A stretch of DNA of 64,000 nucleotides from Aradus depressus (GCA_963662175.1 OY759217.1:19718562-19782561); one strand, 5' to 3'; numbered from the stretch's first letter, positions 24,008-34,783 are shown. Program-made: numbers and translations. Notes: generated by a model not told the origin, from the sequence alone.

Positions 24008-24385
24008 TTGCTCTTTAATCAAATGAGTAACGTAAAGAAAGTAATGATTGAAAAATCCACAGAATGGAAGAATGAGAATATGCTCTGTTACGAAAAATGG
24101 GTGAATTTTTTTAAATGTAGTAAACACGCTGAGGAATATTCCGAAATTTTGAAAATATGTCAGTATATGTTTTCAATTCCACCTCATAACGCTAATATTG
24201 AACGGATTTTTTCTCTAATGAATGTACAATGGACAGACGAGCGAAATCGATTGGACATTTCAACCGTAGAGTCCATTCTTCAAGTGCTGACGAATTATGA
24301 TGTGAACTGCCAAGAATTTCATGAATACATTATTTCCAAACCAGAAATATTAAAGCAAGTCGGGTCAACCAAAAAATATAAATAA
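24008..24385 (+). pseudogene. hAT transposase C-terminal dimerisation domain
   Basis: 125 codons. NMLCYEKWVNFFKCSKHAEE is followed by MFSIPPHNANIERIFSLMNV, the hAT dimerisation signature (IPxxNAxxERxFSxMxxxxT), and DISTVESILQVLTNYDVNC. The catalytic DDE core and the BED finger are absent. The frame is intact to a TAA, but only this C-terminal part remains. Confidence 0.85.
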
Positions 24386-24536
24386 GTGATACATTATATA
24401 TAATTTATAATTGACGATTTATAATTTATTTTGTTTTGCATAAACCATTAGAACATGACAATTCTAACCATTTATGTACTTATTACATATAAACACATGT
24501 GCATATATTTCTGTGATTTAGATTTAATTGTATTAG

Positions 24537-24880
24537 GTTAGGTTAGGTTTTATGACTCATGCCCGGGCTTTAACTACGAGGTCATATCGCCTACTACCAG
24601 AGCGCTCTTTCGTCACTCTGGTGGACATGAGCCCGACTCTACTGCGGGAGTCCTAAATTTTGCTTCCCTAAATTTTTATTCATCTAGGGTAGGGGTCTTT
24701 AACGAGTACCTAACATCGTATAGGCTCGGGACCATCGCTTAACGTCCCATCCGAAGGACGGCGTGCTTAAGTTTATTTTACCTCCCAGATAAAATAAACT
24801 AAGGGCCTCGGTCGGGTTACGAACCCACGTTCTTGAGCTCAGAAGTCAAGCACGCATACCACTGAGCTACCGGCGCCCTC
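24537..24880 (-). mobile_element. SINE C copy, full length, inserted in a hAT relic
   Basis: Flanked by ATTTAATTGTATT on both sides (about 24524-24536 and after 24880), a target duplication. The 3' tail (left here) is AGGTTAGGTTAGGTTTTATG, i.e. CCTAA units on the SINE strand. A box TAGCTCAGTGG and B box GGGTTCGTAACCCG-type are present. Confidence 0.9.
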
Positions 24881-25184
24881 ATTTAATTGTATTGTTGTAT
24901 TTAATTGTATTGATTCAAATTGTATTGTTTAGTGAAAATAAATGAGAATGAGACTGATGGGTTTTTTTTAGTGTCCAGGTTTGGTGTTTTCGAAATATGG
25001 TCACCCTATATTATATATGAACTAAACATCCAAATAAAGGATAGCGGAGTTCTCTTCCTCCGGTTTTCTTAGAAAGATTCCTATTATATGGGATCTTAGA
25101 TAAATACGCAAGACATGTGTTTACATTTGAACCCTGGTATCTCTAAAGATTACGCCAGTTCATTTCTGACTCTCGGAAAATGTC

Positions 25185-25470
25185 TCCGAGAAAGGAGCTG
25201 TGCGAATACATTTCTGCGATCTGTGTTGATATATTGGAAATCTAATAAAATAAATAAAAACAATAAGAACTTGTTTACATTTTATATGATCTAATTTCAC
25301 AAAAATATGTACATATAGTGTACCGGTTTTGGCTTAAGTCATCGTCAGCACAAATTTCAAAAGTTACATTTAAGTTTGCTAGTTGAGGTTACCTGAGATT
25401 ATATAAGGCTGTGACATCCTGTCCTCTGGGGAAGTCCTGACTTTCTGAACATTTACAAATATTTAAGTAA
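25185..25470 (-). repeat. Repeat family F (retroelement-terminus-like) copy
   Basis: GCGAATACATTTCTGCGATC, AATAAAATAAATAAAAACAA, then TCATCGTCAGCACAAATTTC and GAACATTTACAAATATTT. Two inverted copies of the same unit lie at 56290-56800. The GATGACTTAAGCC/AAAACC block resembles Penelope-like element termini. Confidence 0.55.
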
Positions 25471-25984
25471 AACTCCTATACACATCTTATGACCATTAAA
25501 TGCAATGTACCTAACATGTGAAGGTCATTAGAGCAGGGGGGAGGAGAGTACGAGTATCTGGGTGAGAAGATCTTGAAGGAACGGAAGGGTAGACCAGGAG
25601 TTACTGAGTAGGGTGAAGCAGGCCAGCGGGGTCTACTTCCAGCGCTGCAACACTCAGAAAACAGTTCAGGTTATAAATAATTGGTTGATATATTCATTCA
25701 TGGTAACGAAAGAAACTAAATCAAGAACGGAAACAGTTAATTAAGAAATAAGATATAGATATATGTATTAGTTCATGGCAATTACTGATAATTACATGGA
25801 ATTTTTGACAAAAACACAAAATGAAGACCAATACTCAGGAAACTCAACGAGTTTTTTCTTTAATCTATTGGAAAAAATCATAGGGTATAATGATTATATG
25901 AGAAAAGTTTATCGTCTACCGTGCAGATCTATTTTGTTCTCGAAAAATAAAATAAAATAAAAGTAAAAAAATTAATTAACAAAA

Positions 25985-27772
25985 ATGGAAAGTGTAGTAA
26001 GACTCCGGACTAGACGGATTCTAGAACTGGCAAGGGCTAGCTCTTTCAAACTGATTATGATCCGGAAGAAACAGAGCTTGTAGAAGAAGTGGGACCCAGA
26101 GTTTGATATGTTATCAGATGATTCAGAAGAAGAAGACAACTTGGAAGTAGAAAATTAATGCAATGATGAGATATCCTCTAATAACGAAGAAGAGAATAAT
26201 TTTGAAGACTTGACTGAAATATTCTTTTCCAAAGATGGAACGTTTTGGTTGATGACACCGTTCGTTAGAAGAAAACTTAGATCTTCTAGTATTATCCGAG
26301 TACCGGTATTTCATAGGAAGTTCAAAGACAAGGTAACATTTTAGATATGTTCAAATTATTTATTTCTCCTGATATTGTAGATGCTATTGTGAAATACACA
26401 AATCAGAAGGCGTCCATTATGACGAATATAATTTAAAGCATGTCTATAGAAAATGGGACGAAGTTGATCGTACAGAAATATATGCTTATATTGGGTTACT
26501 TCTTTGTAGTGGGGCAACTAAAAGCAACCGTGAACCAGTCAGTATGCTTTCCCTTCAAAAGACCAATATACGGTGCAACAATGTCAAGAACCCGAATTTC
26601 CAAGATTTCGTCATATCTAAGATTTGATGATTTACTCACGAGGGGAGAAAGAAACACTGGCAGATAAATTGGCACTCATCAGAGATATAATGGAATTATT
26701 TACTTCCTATTGCCAGAAATATTATAACACTGGATCCCACGTAACAATCGATGAACCGTTCCGTTTAGGAGGAGATTTCCTTTTAGGGATTACATGAAAT
26801 TCAAACCAGCTAAATATGGTGTGAAAATTTGGGTAATGGCTGACAGCGAAACATCCTATTGCAAAAACCTTCAGGTATACCTGGGAAAAATGGGTGGAAA
26901 ACCTGAAAAAGTGCAGGGGAAAAGGGTAGTACTTGATTTAGTATCCATTTTGGGTACTGGTGATGGGATTACAACTGATAATTTTTTTTACTTCCCTGCA
27001 TTTGGCTGAAGAGCTACTTGATAAGAAATTGACACTATGTGGTACATTTCGGAAAAATAAAACATTCATTCCTCCAGAGTTTCTACCTTCACGCAGCCAA
27101 CCTTTGCATTCCTCCATTTTTGGCTTCCAATCTGATATAACACTAGTCTCTTATGTGTCGCGTCGTAACAAGAGTGTTGTTTTGCTTTCTTCGGAACACT
27201 ACACAAATAGCGTTTCTGACGAAGTACACAAAAAACCTGATATAATCACTCACTATAATCACACTAAAGGAGCTGTAGACACCCTTGACAAACTTGTGAG
27301 CGAGAATAGCTGCAAACGACAAACTAAAAGATGGACGATGGCACTCTTCATGAATATCATTGATATTGCAGCAGTAAATGCGTTTATCTTATGGATGAAT
27401 ATCCATCCAGATTATAATAATCATTACCTTTATCAAAGGCTTCTGTTCCTGTTTGATTTTGGAAGAATGCTCATTGAGCTTCTAATAACGAAAAGGTTGA
27501 ATGATCTCTCTACCCTAAGCCGACTAACCAGGAAAACAGTTGAGGCAATGAGAAATTGTTTTGAAAATGAAGGTGAAGTGACTCCTGCTAATGCGCCTGA
27601 AGACATTCATCCACCGACTCAGGCACCAGTGGCATCACACAAACGGTCACGATGTTATATGTGCCAGAGACAAAATGACCATAAGCATAATATGTTTTGT
27701 ACGATTTGTAAAAGGCATATATGTAAAAGCCATTGTTTAAAAACCATTAATTGTAGCCAAAATAACCAATAA
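25985..27772 (+). pseudogene. piggyBac transposase relic, nearly full length but frameshifted
   Basis: The acidic N-terminus (EFDMLSDDSEEEDNLE) precedes NNFEDLTEIFFSKDGTFW. The piece 26440-26667 holds PIYGATMSRTRISKISSYLR and FDD. The region to 26790 holds KLALIRDIMELFTSYCQKYY and VTIDEPF (first catalytic Asp). 26794-27009 holds FKPAKYGVKIWVMADSET and TTDNFF (second Asp). A one-base shift in the T-run at about 26983-26990 passes into 26960-27772, with SLHLAEELL, KGAVDTLDK (third Asp) and a C-terminal Cys-rich finger (CYMCQRQ, CTICKRH, CKSHC). All landmarks are present, but at least three frame breaks make it inactive. TTAA-flanked termini were not identified. Confidence 0.92.
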
Positions 27773-28185
27773 AAAAAGTAGTTTTTCGTTTTTTTTGTCA
27801 AATAAATATTTTTTAAAAGTTTAAACCCATTTGACTTTACCAATATTTTTTTATTTTCAGCATATACCAAATGAAGGATAACAATTATTTTTTGAGAGAA
27901 TACCAACATAAAATGGCGCTAGGAGTAAAAATAGCGTGGGGTCTTTAAAGACTCTAAAAAGTCAAAAAACGGAAATAATTAGAATGTCGTTATGTGTGAT
28001 GTGATCATGTTTGCAGTGCAGCAGTCAGCGTGATACGTCCTTACTTCTTACCTTATTCACGTTAAATGGTTTATCATGAATTTAAATGGTTTTATGAAGA
28101 TAAAAGTGTGTTTGATTTTGAACGTGATTCCAATTTCAGCATTTTATTTTATTTTTACATTCCATTTTGTCAATTACAAATTATA

Positions 28186-28305
28186 ATGCCTCGTCCTACG
28201 GCGAAAGTGTGGATTTATTACCCTAAGTACTATTCGATCTCAGGGACTTGCAAAAAGTGTTTTAAAAAAGTGAAATATTGTGGGAATACGAATAATCTTC
28301 AGTAG
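28186..28305 (+). pseudogene. BED zinc-finger exon of a hAT transposase (fragment)
   Basis: 39 codons: MPRPTAKVWIYYPKYYS, then CKKCFKKVKYCGNTNNL. This is the BED-finger pattern (aromatic-rich start, CxxC, K-x-x-GNTxNL), but the frame ends at TAG where the HLxxxH pair should follow. Normally this is the N-terminus of hAT transposases. It lies between the piggyBac relic and the Harbinger element and belongs to neither. Confidence 0.6.
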
Positions 28306-28852
28306 TTTTATATCCTTAGTTAAAATGAATTGTATGTTTATTTCACAAGGTTTTTTATTATTTTCAATATGTTTTTAATAATATAATTTTAACGTATAGG
28401 GTTTATACTAGCCAAGATCTTTGTGAGTTTGTTGTTGTTTGTAGTAATGGAAACTATCTAAATCCTTCCCAACTCAAGGTATCTTATCTTTGAATCTAAG
28501 TTTTATTTGAATATATCAAAAACTTGACGTGATTTGTAATTTTAAAGTACCCATGCTTAGTATGGAACATTCTACAAGAAGCTTGTTTAGTCTACAAAGT
28601 TCATAATGTAAACACACGGCTAATCCCTCTGTGAGTCATAGAAGGGTGTTACACGTTCAATCTGGCATCAGTTCAGTCCGTGACCTTGGTCAGACTGACG
28701 GGAAACTGATCGTTTATTGCGTTGACTGATGGACTGAACTGATGGATTTTTAAATATTTTGATAATTTCCATCAGTCTTGACTGAACTGATGCAAGACTG
28801 ATCGTGTAGCTACATTCTTATCAGTCTGGCGTCAGTCACAGCTGAGACAGCG

Positions 28853-30913
28853 ATGGAGACGGACGGTTCCGGTATGTCCCACTCTCCCAGCTGCGAAATT
28901 AATCCTGCCACGACACCTCCTCCATCATTGGAACCGGAGAAAGAGTTTATATTAAATCTTGAATCGTTGCCTCTCTTATGGGATAAAACCCATAGGTTTT
29001 ATGTAAATAAATATAAGAGACATGAATCTCTACAAAAGTTGCTTGTTATTTAAAAAAAGTCAAACCGGCATCCACGGTAGAGGATGTAAAAAAAAAAATA
29101 AATACTCTACGCTCCAATTATCGTCGGGATCTGAAAAAAATAGAACAGTCTAGAAGATCTGATGTTGGGGCAGATGATGACATCATCATCGAAGATATTC
29201 GAAGGTCCAACTCTTCGGTGTGTACACATTGTGAGGAAGAGTTGGACCTTCGAATATCTTCATTTTTTGAACAAGTTTGAGAAACCCCAGGTAAGAATCT
29301 ATACACTTATTAGTTTTCATTAGAAATACATATATTTTTACTAAGATAAGGTACACAAATTAATTTAAAGCTATGTTATTATAAATATTTCATAATTTTT
29401 CTAATGAACTCAAACTCATAAAATAAAAAAGTATTTATGGTTTTATTTTGGGTTACTGCTTATAGGTTACTAAAACAACATTGTTTTTTATTTTAGTCAT
29501 TTTTACGTATCTGCAGTTTTCCTTCGTTATTGAAGTAGTTACAAAATTTTTCCCTGACACTTTTTGCATCCTTTGATGAATTTCTATTTCCACTGGGCTG
29601 CAAATCAGAGAAATCAATAACTTCATCCGGTGCTGTGATTCTCCAATTTGATGCCATATAAAGCCGCGGCTGAGTTTTAAGCAAATAATTATGTAAATAA
29701 CAGCAAGTTGCCACTATGGTTGCTGCTTTTTTAGGCTCAAAACATATAGCTTTTTGGAAGATTCCAAATTTAGATCTTAATACCAAAAGCGCCTTCAACA
29801 ACTGACCTAGCTCTTGACAATCATAGTTGATAGTTAAATGTAGATTGGTTAGCAGTACACGCACTTTGCGGGAATGGTTTCATTAAATTTATGCCTAGTG
29901 CAAAAGCTTCGTCAGATAGGAAAACGTAAGGAAATGTTTCATTTGTATTTGGCAATGGTGACCAATCTGGTATATTCAATTCGCCTTTTGTAAACTTTTC
30001 CCAGAATTTAGTGTAGAATAATACACCGCCATCAGATATACGTCCATTAGCTCCAACATCTATCATTATAAATTCCATGTTCGAATTTGCTAATGCCATA
30101 AGAACTATGCTGAAATAACCCTTATAATTGTGGTATAATGCTCCTGAATCCTATCGCGTTCCAGAACTGGTATTTTTCTCCAAAATCGGAAGAAATTTTT
30201 TCCCATTCTTCCTCTGTTGTTGGCATCTGAAACACAAAAAGAAATTACAAATCTATTATTTTTAACCAAATTATTATATTGTTATAATAATAAGCAAATA
30301 TTATGTTTACAGATTATTGGAAGCGATAATGAAGAAGATGCTGAAGCACAGACAGAAGTAACAAAATCTCAAGAAAGCACTTCTTTAAAAGCATGTACCT
30401 CAATTTCCTCAGTAAAGGCAGTTCTTCCTCCACCACGGCCTTCGACCAGAGTTAAGAAAAGTCTAATCAACAAGCAAAACGAGTTGTTGGATAAAGCTGT
30501 CGCATATTTATCGAAATCTGAACCAAAAGGAAATACTAGCAACTCAATGCAACTGGGCACAAACTTTGGATCGACTCGACCCGACTCAAAAACTGTTTGC
30601 CAAAAAAGCAATAAATGATGTATTATTTGAGGCAGAGTTGGGCAATTTGAATAGACATTCAGTTCAAATAAACGTAGATGTGCCATCTCCTAATGAGCAA
30701 GGTGAATCGCCTAGATCTGCGCCGTCTCTCTACTCAAATGACGTTACATCTCCATGTGGAGATGTAAGAAGTGGCTCCTCTTCGGAGCCACCTCCTACCA
30801 TGATACAAGTCACAACACCGGACGAACCGGTTTATTTCGCTTTGAGACCTGAAAGTAGTGAATCTGAGTACACTACCGGTACATTATTTGCTCACTTTAT
30901 GCAAAATAAATAA
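28853..30913 (+). pseudogene. Harbinger MADF-BESS accessory protein (two exons, broken)
   Basis: Exon 1 (28853 to about 29285) has an acidic start, then LPLLWDKTHRFYVNKYKRHE, and in a shifted frame ASTVEDVKKK, INTLRSNYRRDLKK and IEQSRRSDVGADD. This is the MADF (Myb/SANT-like) DNA-binding domain. Frame shifts occur at A-runs near 29053 and 29090. Exon 2 starts after TTTACAG at about 30312 and runs to 30913 in two frames. It carries LDPTQKLFAKKAIND then VLFEAELGNLN, a BESS-type interaction motif. In this superfamily the MADF protein helps the nuclease bind DNA and enter the nucleus. The downstream half of MADF is replaced by a perfect hairpin (29191-29261). Confidence 0.8.
29191..29261. repeat. 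Perfect 26-bp inverted repeat inside the MADF exon
   Basis: Arms 29191-29216 and 29236-29261 are exact complements separated by 19 bases. The arm begins GAAGATATTCGAAGGTCC. It lies within the MADF reading frame where that domain should continue, so it looks like a local inverted duplication, for instance by template switching. Confidence 0.9.
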
Positions 30914-31458
30914 GTGCTTAATTTTTTTATTTTATAACTATTCACATATATTGTTTACTTACTTCTTTTAATTTATATTTTTATATTATTTTAATAAATA
31001 CTTTCGTTTAAAAAAAATATGTTAAATTCACTTACCTGAATATGAGACTGAAGGGAATAAAGTAGCGCTTCACAAGTGTCCATTATAGCCTGGCCAATAG
31101 CAGCTGTGGGCATTATAGCCGAAAATCTCAGGTCTTTCATGTTCCTCCCACTAGCAAGAAATCGTAAGGTTACAGCCAGCTTCTCTTCTGCACTTATCGC
31201 CTTTCTCATGCATGTATCTTGTTTTGTCAAAAATGGTTTGACCATTATGAGCAAGCTATCAAAACAAGCATATTTCATACGATAATAATTTTCATAATCC
31301 TCATCTTCAGTGCCTCTTATTTCTCTCACTAAGTTTAAATGCGTATAAACATCTCTTTTCAGTAACCATTCTTTAGCCCATCGTTTTCTTTTTAATCGTC
31401 TTTTTGCAGACAATGCAGCAATTATTGCAATACACGCTTTTTTTTTATTGTAGTCCAT
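29493..31458 (-). pseudogene. Harbinger DDE nuclease (two exons, first catalytic Asp deleted)
   Basis: Exon 1, 31458-31036, starts MDYNKKKACIAIIAALSAKR, then KRWAKEWLLKRDVYTHLNLV, FDSLLIMVKPFLTKQDT and ISAEEKLAVTLRFLASG, and ends at a textbook donor CAG/GTAAGTG. Exon 2 starts at 30226 after TTTCAG with MPTTEEEWEKISSDFG, breaks, and continues ALYHNYKGYF (other frame), FIMIDVGANGRISDGG, VFLSDEAFALGINLMKP, then in another frame RARSVVEGAFGI (catalytic Glu) and ends KAATIVATCCYLHNYLLK. The expected AIDGKH block between FWN and the NYKGYFS stretch is missing. The family assignment is certain; activity is excluded. Confidence 0.9.
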
Positions 31459-32402
31459 AATAATATTAATATTAAAGAAGCAAGAGGTGTTACTTGACCG
31501 ACTCTTGGAGATAGACTGATGTCAGTCTGGACTGATCGTGTAACCTCTAACCACATTCCATCAGTCAGTTCATGATCAAGGTCATGGACTGAACTGATGC
31601 CAGATTGAACGTGTAACCCCCCTCTGATACTCAGCCCCATTCAGTCCCATGCATAGTTGCCCGTGAGTGAATCTATTTTAAATTTTTTATTTATTGCCCT
31701 ATTTTATTAAGGCCCTCCTCCTTTTCTGGTTTGCTTGAACTTCTTTTTGGACTTGCTATCTGCCAGTGTCCAATGAGCTTCGTTCTTCTGATCTCACCGT
31801 TCTTCGGGTTCCATCATCCTTCGAAAATCATCATTTTTGTTTGTATTTCAATTTCACTATTTTCACCACACTGTGGTTGTCAACATAAAGATATTTATCA
31901 TTTTATTTTTATTTTCATCGTGAGCTCACGTTAATATTTTCAGTTTTAATTACATCTGGGCTATTCAAACATTGTTTCTTACGGAACTATTTTCGTTGCA
32001 CGCATACCACTGAGCTACCTCAAATTATGGAAGATACATGAATACCAAATTCCAAGTACTATAGGTACTATGTATTTATATTTTTTAATATAATTAATTA
32101 ATAATAATTAGGTAATTAATGTATATGAGGAACAGCAAAGGTCCTAAGATTGATCCTTATGGTTTCTAGTAGTTTCCCGAGCACCACAGATAGTACGGAT
32201 ATATCAGAATGGAAGCAGAGTAGGACGTGATGATAAAATTTGTAGAAGGAGCGAGCGATTATGTATCCTATGAGTTATCTGTAGTATCGAAATACAGTTT
32301 TCTTGAATTCTAAATTCAGCAAGCTAAAATAACAAAGAATCAATCCTTTACTGATTCCTCACAAAAGAAACTCCAAAGACTAATGTTACTAAAGTAACTT
32401 AC

Positions 32403-32625
32403 TGAAATTTGGCCTTTGACAAAATCCAGGCTTTAAAGTTAATTAAAGTGGTAAAGTGAAGAAGGGTGGGAGAGCTGCCATCCTGAAGGAGTCTAGCTCC
32501 GCCCATTAACATCCTCGACCTGCGCTCCTCAGCCAATATAGCCGTCCTCACGTCTTCACACAACTCCCTGTAGATAATATCTATAATAGTGTTTGTAGTT
32601 GGAAGAGGGGAGCATATGGTTCCCA
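32403..32625 (-). CDS. Isolated exon of an unidentified gene (good splice sites)
   Basis: 223 nt, open throughout. The pyrimidine-rich acceptor region ends ACATGTCTGTAG and the donor is CA/GTAAGT. The peptide contains ICSPLPTTNTIIDIIYRELC, EDVRTAILAEERRSRMLMGG, ARLLQDGSSPTLLHFTTLIN and FKAWILSKAKF. It is GC-richer than the flanking DNA. The mix of helices and hydrophobic residues looks like a conserved globular protein; I do not recognise it. No partner exons could be linked with confidence. A transposon exon is possible. Confidence 0.45.
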
Positions 32626-34299
32626 CTACAGACATGTAATAGTGTGAACAGAAGAGACTGTAAACATAACTTCATAAGACTGTTTTCTTTTTACACTATT
32701 TTCTTACTTAAGTTAAGTATTTGTTAAATTTTCAGTATTTAAGGCACAGAAATGAAAAACGATATAAGTCCAATTAGTACTCTCATAATTATGAGTAAAC
32801 TAAATACGTCTCCAAATCGGGTATTCATTAATTTCTAATTAATTTGTTGGCAATACAAATAAGCAATACAATATCTTACGATAGTCGTGTAATTACAATA
32901 TAAACACGATCGGAAAGTGTGGAATAATTTTGGAAATATTAAATTATTTTACTGTTCATTTAAAAACTCAGGAAAGAAATTTTTGCAGACAAAATTTAAA
33001 TGTTTTGTTTGACCGATTGGTAAAATTGGCTTAAGATAACTAAAATAAGATATAATAATAGATATATAATAAAGCTACAGGGGTGGGGTATAGACTCCCG
33101 GGGGCACAGCCAGCAGTTTCCGTGGTTAGTTTCCGCACGTCCCCCCCCTGGCTATGCCCTGGATACATATAAAATAAGTGTGAATATACAGAGGGTGCAT
33201 ACCTATAATCTGATACTTAATACGTTGTGTAATTATGTGTCTGTTAGATATGTCTCCAAACCGAATCTTAACAAGTATTGATGTTATTATTGAGCGTTGC
33301 GCAACTCAGATGAGAGATTCATCCCATACCCCACGGATCCCAATACACTTTTATTACATATCCTGTGATGTATAAAAAATACACACATTTAAATTATTAA
33401 TGTTAAAAAATTAATTATATTTATTTTTCTATAAACATCCAAGAAGAAACTGAATTAGTAAATAAATAATATGAATGCATTTTCTTTTAAAACAAATGAG
33501 TAGAAAACAAAACACGACTATCAGCTGTTTTTGAATTAGTGTAGAGTCGAATCGAGGTCTTGGTTGAGGTGAGACGGTCTGAGTGAAGATGGAGAGTTGT
33601 GTTTAGGCTTGAGATGTGATGAACTAAGTAGGAGTGAATTAACAATAAAACTGATCCGCAAAGAAGGTAATGTTATTTATTTATATGTACAAAATATATA
33701 TGCCCAAAAAGTATATAACTTTGATATGGAGAATGGCCAAAATATAAAACAGAAGAAAGATTGAATTAGTTTTAAAAATTTAGTTTTTACGATTTTTCTT
33801 TTGATTTTTGTTTCAATGTTTAGTTTTTAATTTTATAATGTAGATGTAAGAAAATAAACCCAATTATTTGTTCTCGTAAATTCTATACTATTCATTTTCC
33901 TTGTTGGCCCTGTAAAGATACTTTAAATAACCTTGGAATTAGATTTAAATATTGTTGCCAAATTTAGAAAAATATGGCATCTCTTTATAAATCCAAATGA
34001 AAAGTTTGTTAATTGAATGTTTTTTTGTTTTTTAATTTACTTGCACTTTCTTAAAAATTGCAAGTCTTGAACTTTTGATACTTTTTTAGGGCCCTTTTCG
34101 GAAATTACTGTAGAAATCAAAATTTAGTAAAAAGACCAGAGATAAAATTTCTACAGGATATGCGGTAATGTTATTTAATTATTATTAATTTTACTTATAT
34201 TTTTTTTTATTTTAATTTTACATTATAAATTATTATTAATTTTACTTATAAAATTATTATTAATTTTACTTATATTTATTTTTATTTTAATTTTACATA
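32626..34299. other. Intergenic, nothing assignable
   Basis: One GC-rich patch at 33075-33175 (CTACAGGGGTGGGGTATAGA; CCCCTGGCTATGCCCTGG) may be an old element end. CATCCCATACCCCACGGATC near 33320 recurs as CATCCCTCACCCCACGGATA near 34480. Confidence 0.5.
34030..34180 (-). repeat. Repeat family B copy, inverted
   Basis: Reverse complement of the 1600-1745 copy: TTGCACTTTC, GCAAGTCTTGAACTTTTGAT, GGAAATTACTGTAGAAATCA and TTCTACAGGATATG. Confidence 0.65.
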
Positions 34300-34370
34300 A
34301 TTTTCATTATCACAATCCTATTACCAGGTTATGGTTTAACAGAAATAAATATTATTATTTATTAACTGGG
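34300..34370 (+). mobile_element. Short 3'-end scrap of the Jockey-type LINE
   Basis: Contains GTTTAACAGAAATAAATATT, nearly the same as the end of the LINE at 38780-38850. Only the last 40 to 60 bases of the element are present. Confidence 0.5.
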
Positions 34371-34506
34371 CAACTTACTATTAAAATTGAACATTTTCGA
34401 AATCTCCTCCGAGCTAGTAATATCAGTTACTCTCAGGAGCTATTTCCTGGCGTCTGACTCCACAGACCGTTTTAAAAAATTCATCCCTCACCCCACGGAT
34501 ACCAAA

Positions 34507-34722
34507 CTAACGCCCAAAAATCACATTCCATAACTGGGTTTCCCCAGACAATATCTGGGATGGATGTTGGCCACCCTCCCGCTTTATGGGACGGGAGCAG
34601 ATGGCTCGGGACAACAGACAGTTCATCCGGCAATAACACACTTTTATAGCCCCACTGTTTTCACAGGCGTCATTAACATGCAATTCTGACCCACGGCAAA
34701 CATACATTTTAAACTGTATCAC
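34507..34722 (-). CDS. Cys-rich exon-like frame, unidentified
   Basis: Reads FKMYVCRGSELHVNDACENS, GAIKVCYCRMNCLLSRAICS and RPIKREGGQHPSQI. The spacing C-x11-C-x9-C-x1-C-x3-C-x7-C recalls small secreted disulphide proteins such as arthropod Ly6-type ones (CYC near the C-terminus), but the usual CN end is missing. A weak acceptor (GTGATACAG) precedes it. It is GC-richer than its flanks. Confidence 0.3.
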   Translation of the reverse strand: MIQFKMYVCRGSELHVNDACENSGAIKVCYCRMNCLLSRAICSRPIKREGGQHPSQILSGETQLWNVIFGR

Positions 34723-34783
34723 TTTGTCATGCTACTGTTTTTGAAAGGATATTAGAATTTCAAATAATTTATCTGGGAATGGT

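Larger units (their letters stand above)
23707..25012 (+). mobile_element. hAT relic (about 1.3 kb) with a SINE inserted in it
   Basis: The left end reads ATAGTGACCAAACGTCCCGG followed by several GTCCCGG-type subterminal motifs. The right end, reversed, reads TATAGGGTGACCATATTTCG. These are imperfect terminal inverted repeats of a widespread hAT type. It encodes a hAT C-terminal dimerisation fragment (24008-24385) and is interrupted by SINE C (24537-24880) with its own target duplication. Exact boundaries and the 8-bp duplication are not clean. Confidence 0.65.
28646..31621. mobile_element. PIF/Harbinger element, about 3 kb, with two antisense genes
   Basis: Terminal inverted repeats of about 42 bp: the left starts near GGGTGTTACACGTTCAATC and TGGCATCAGTTCAGTCC; the right end is its complement, ending near 31620. 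Extended CAGT/ACTGA subterminal motifs follow on both sides. It encodes a MADF-BESS protein on the plus strand and a DDE nuclease on the minus strand, with interleaved exons. The first DDE Asp region of the nuclease is deleted, so it is non-autonomous. The 3-bp target duplication could not be fixed. Confidence 0.9.

Noticed and set aside
24537..24556. Interstitial telomere
   Set aside because: Only three to four TTAGG units, always at the end of SINE C.
32000..32020. CGCATACCACTGAGCTACC fragment
   Set aside because: Only the A-box end of SINE C, too short to list as a copy.
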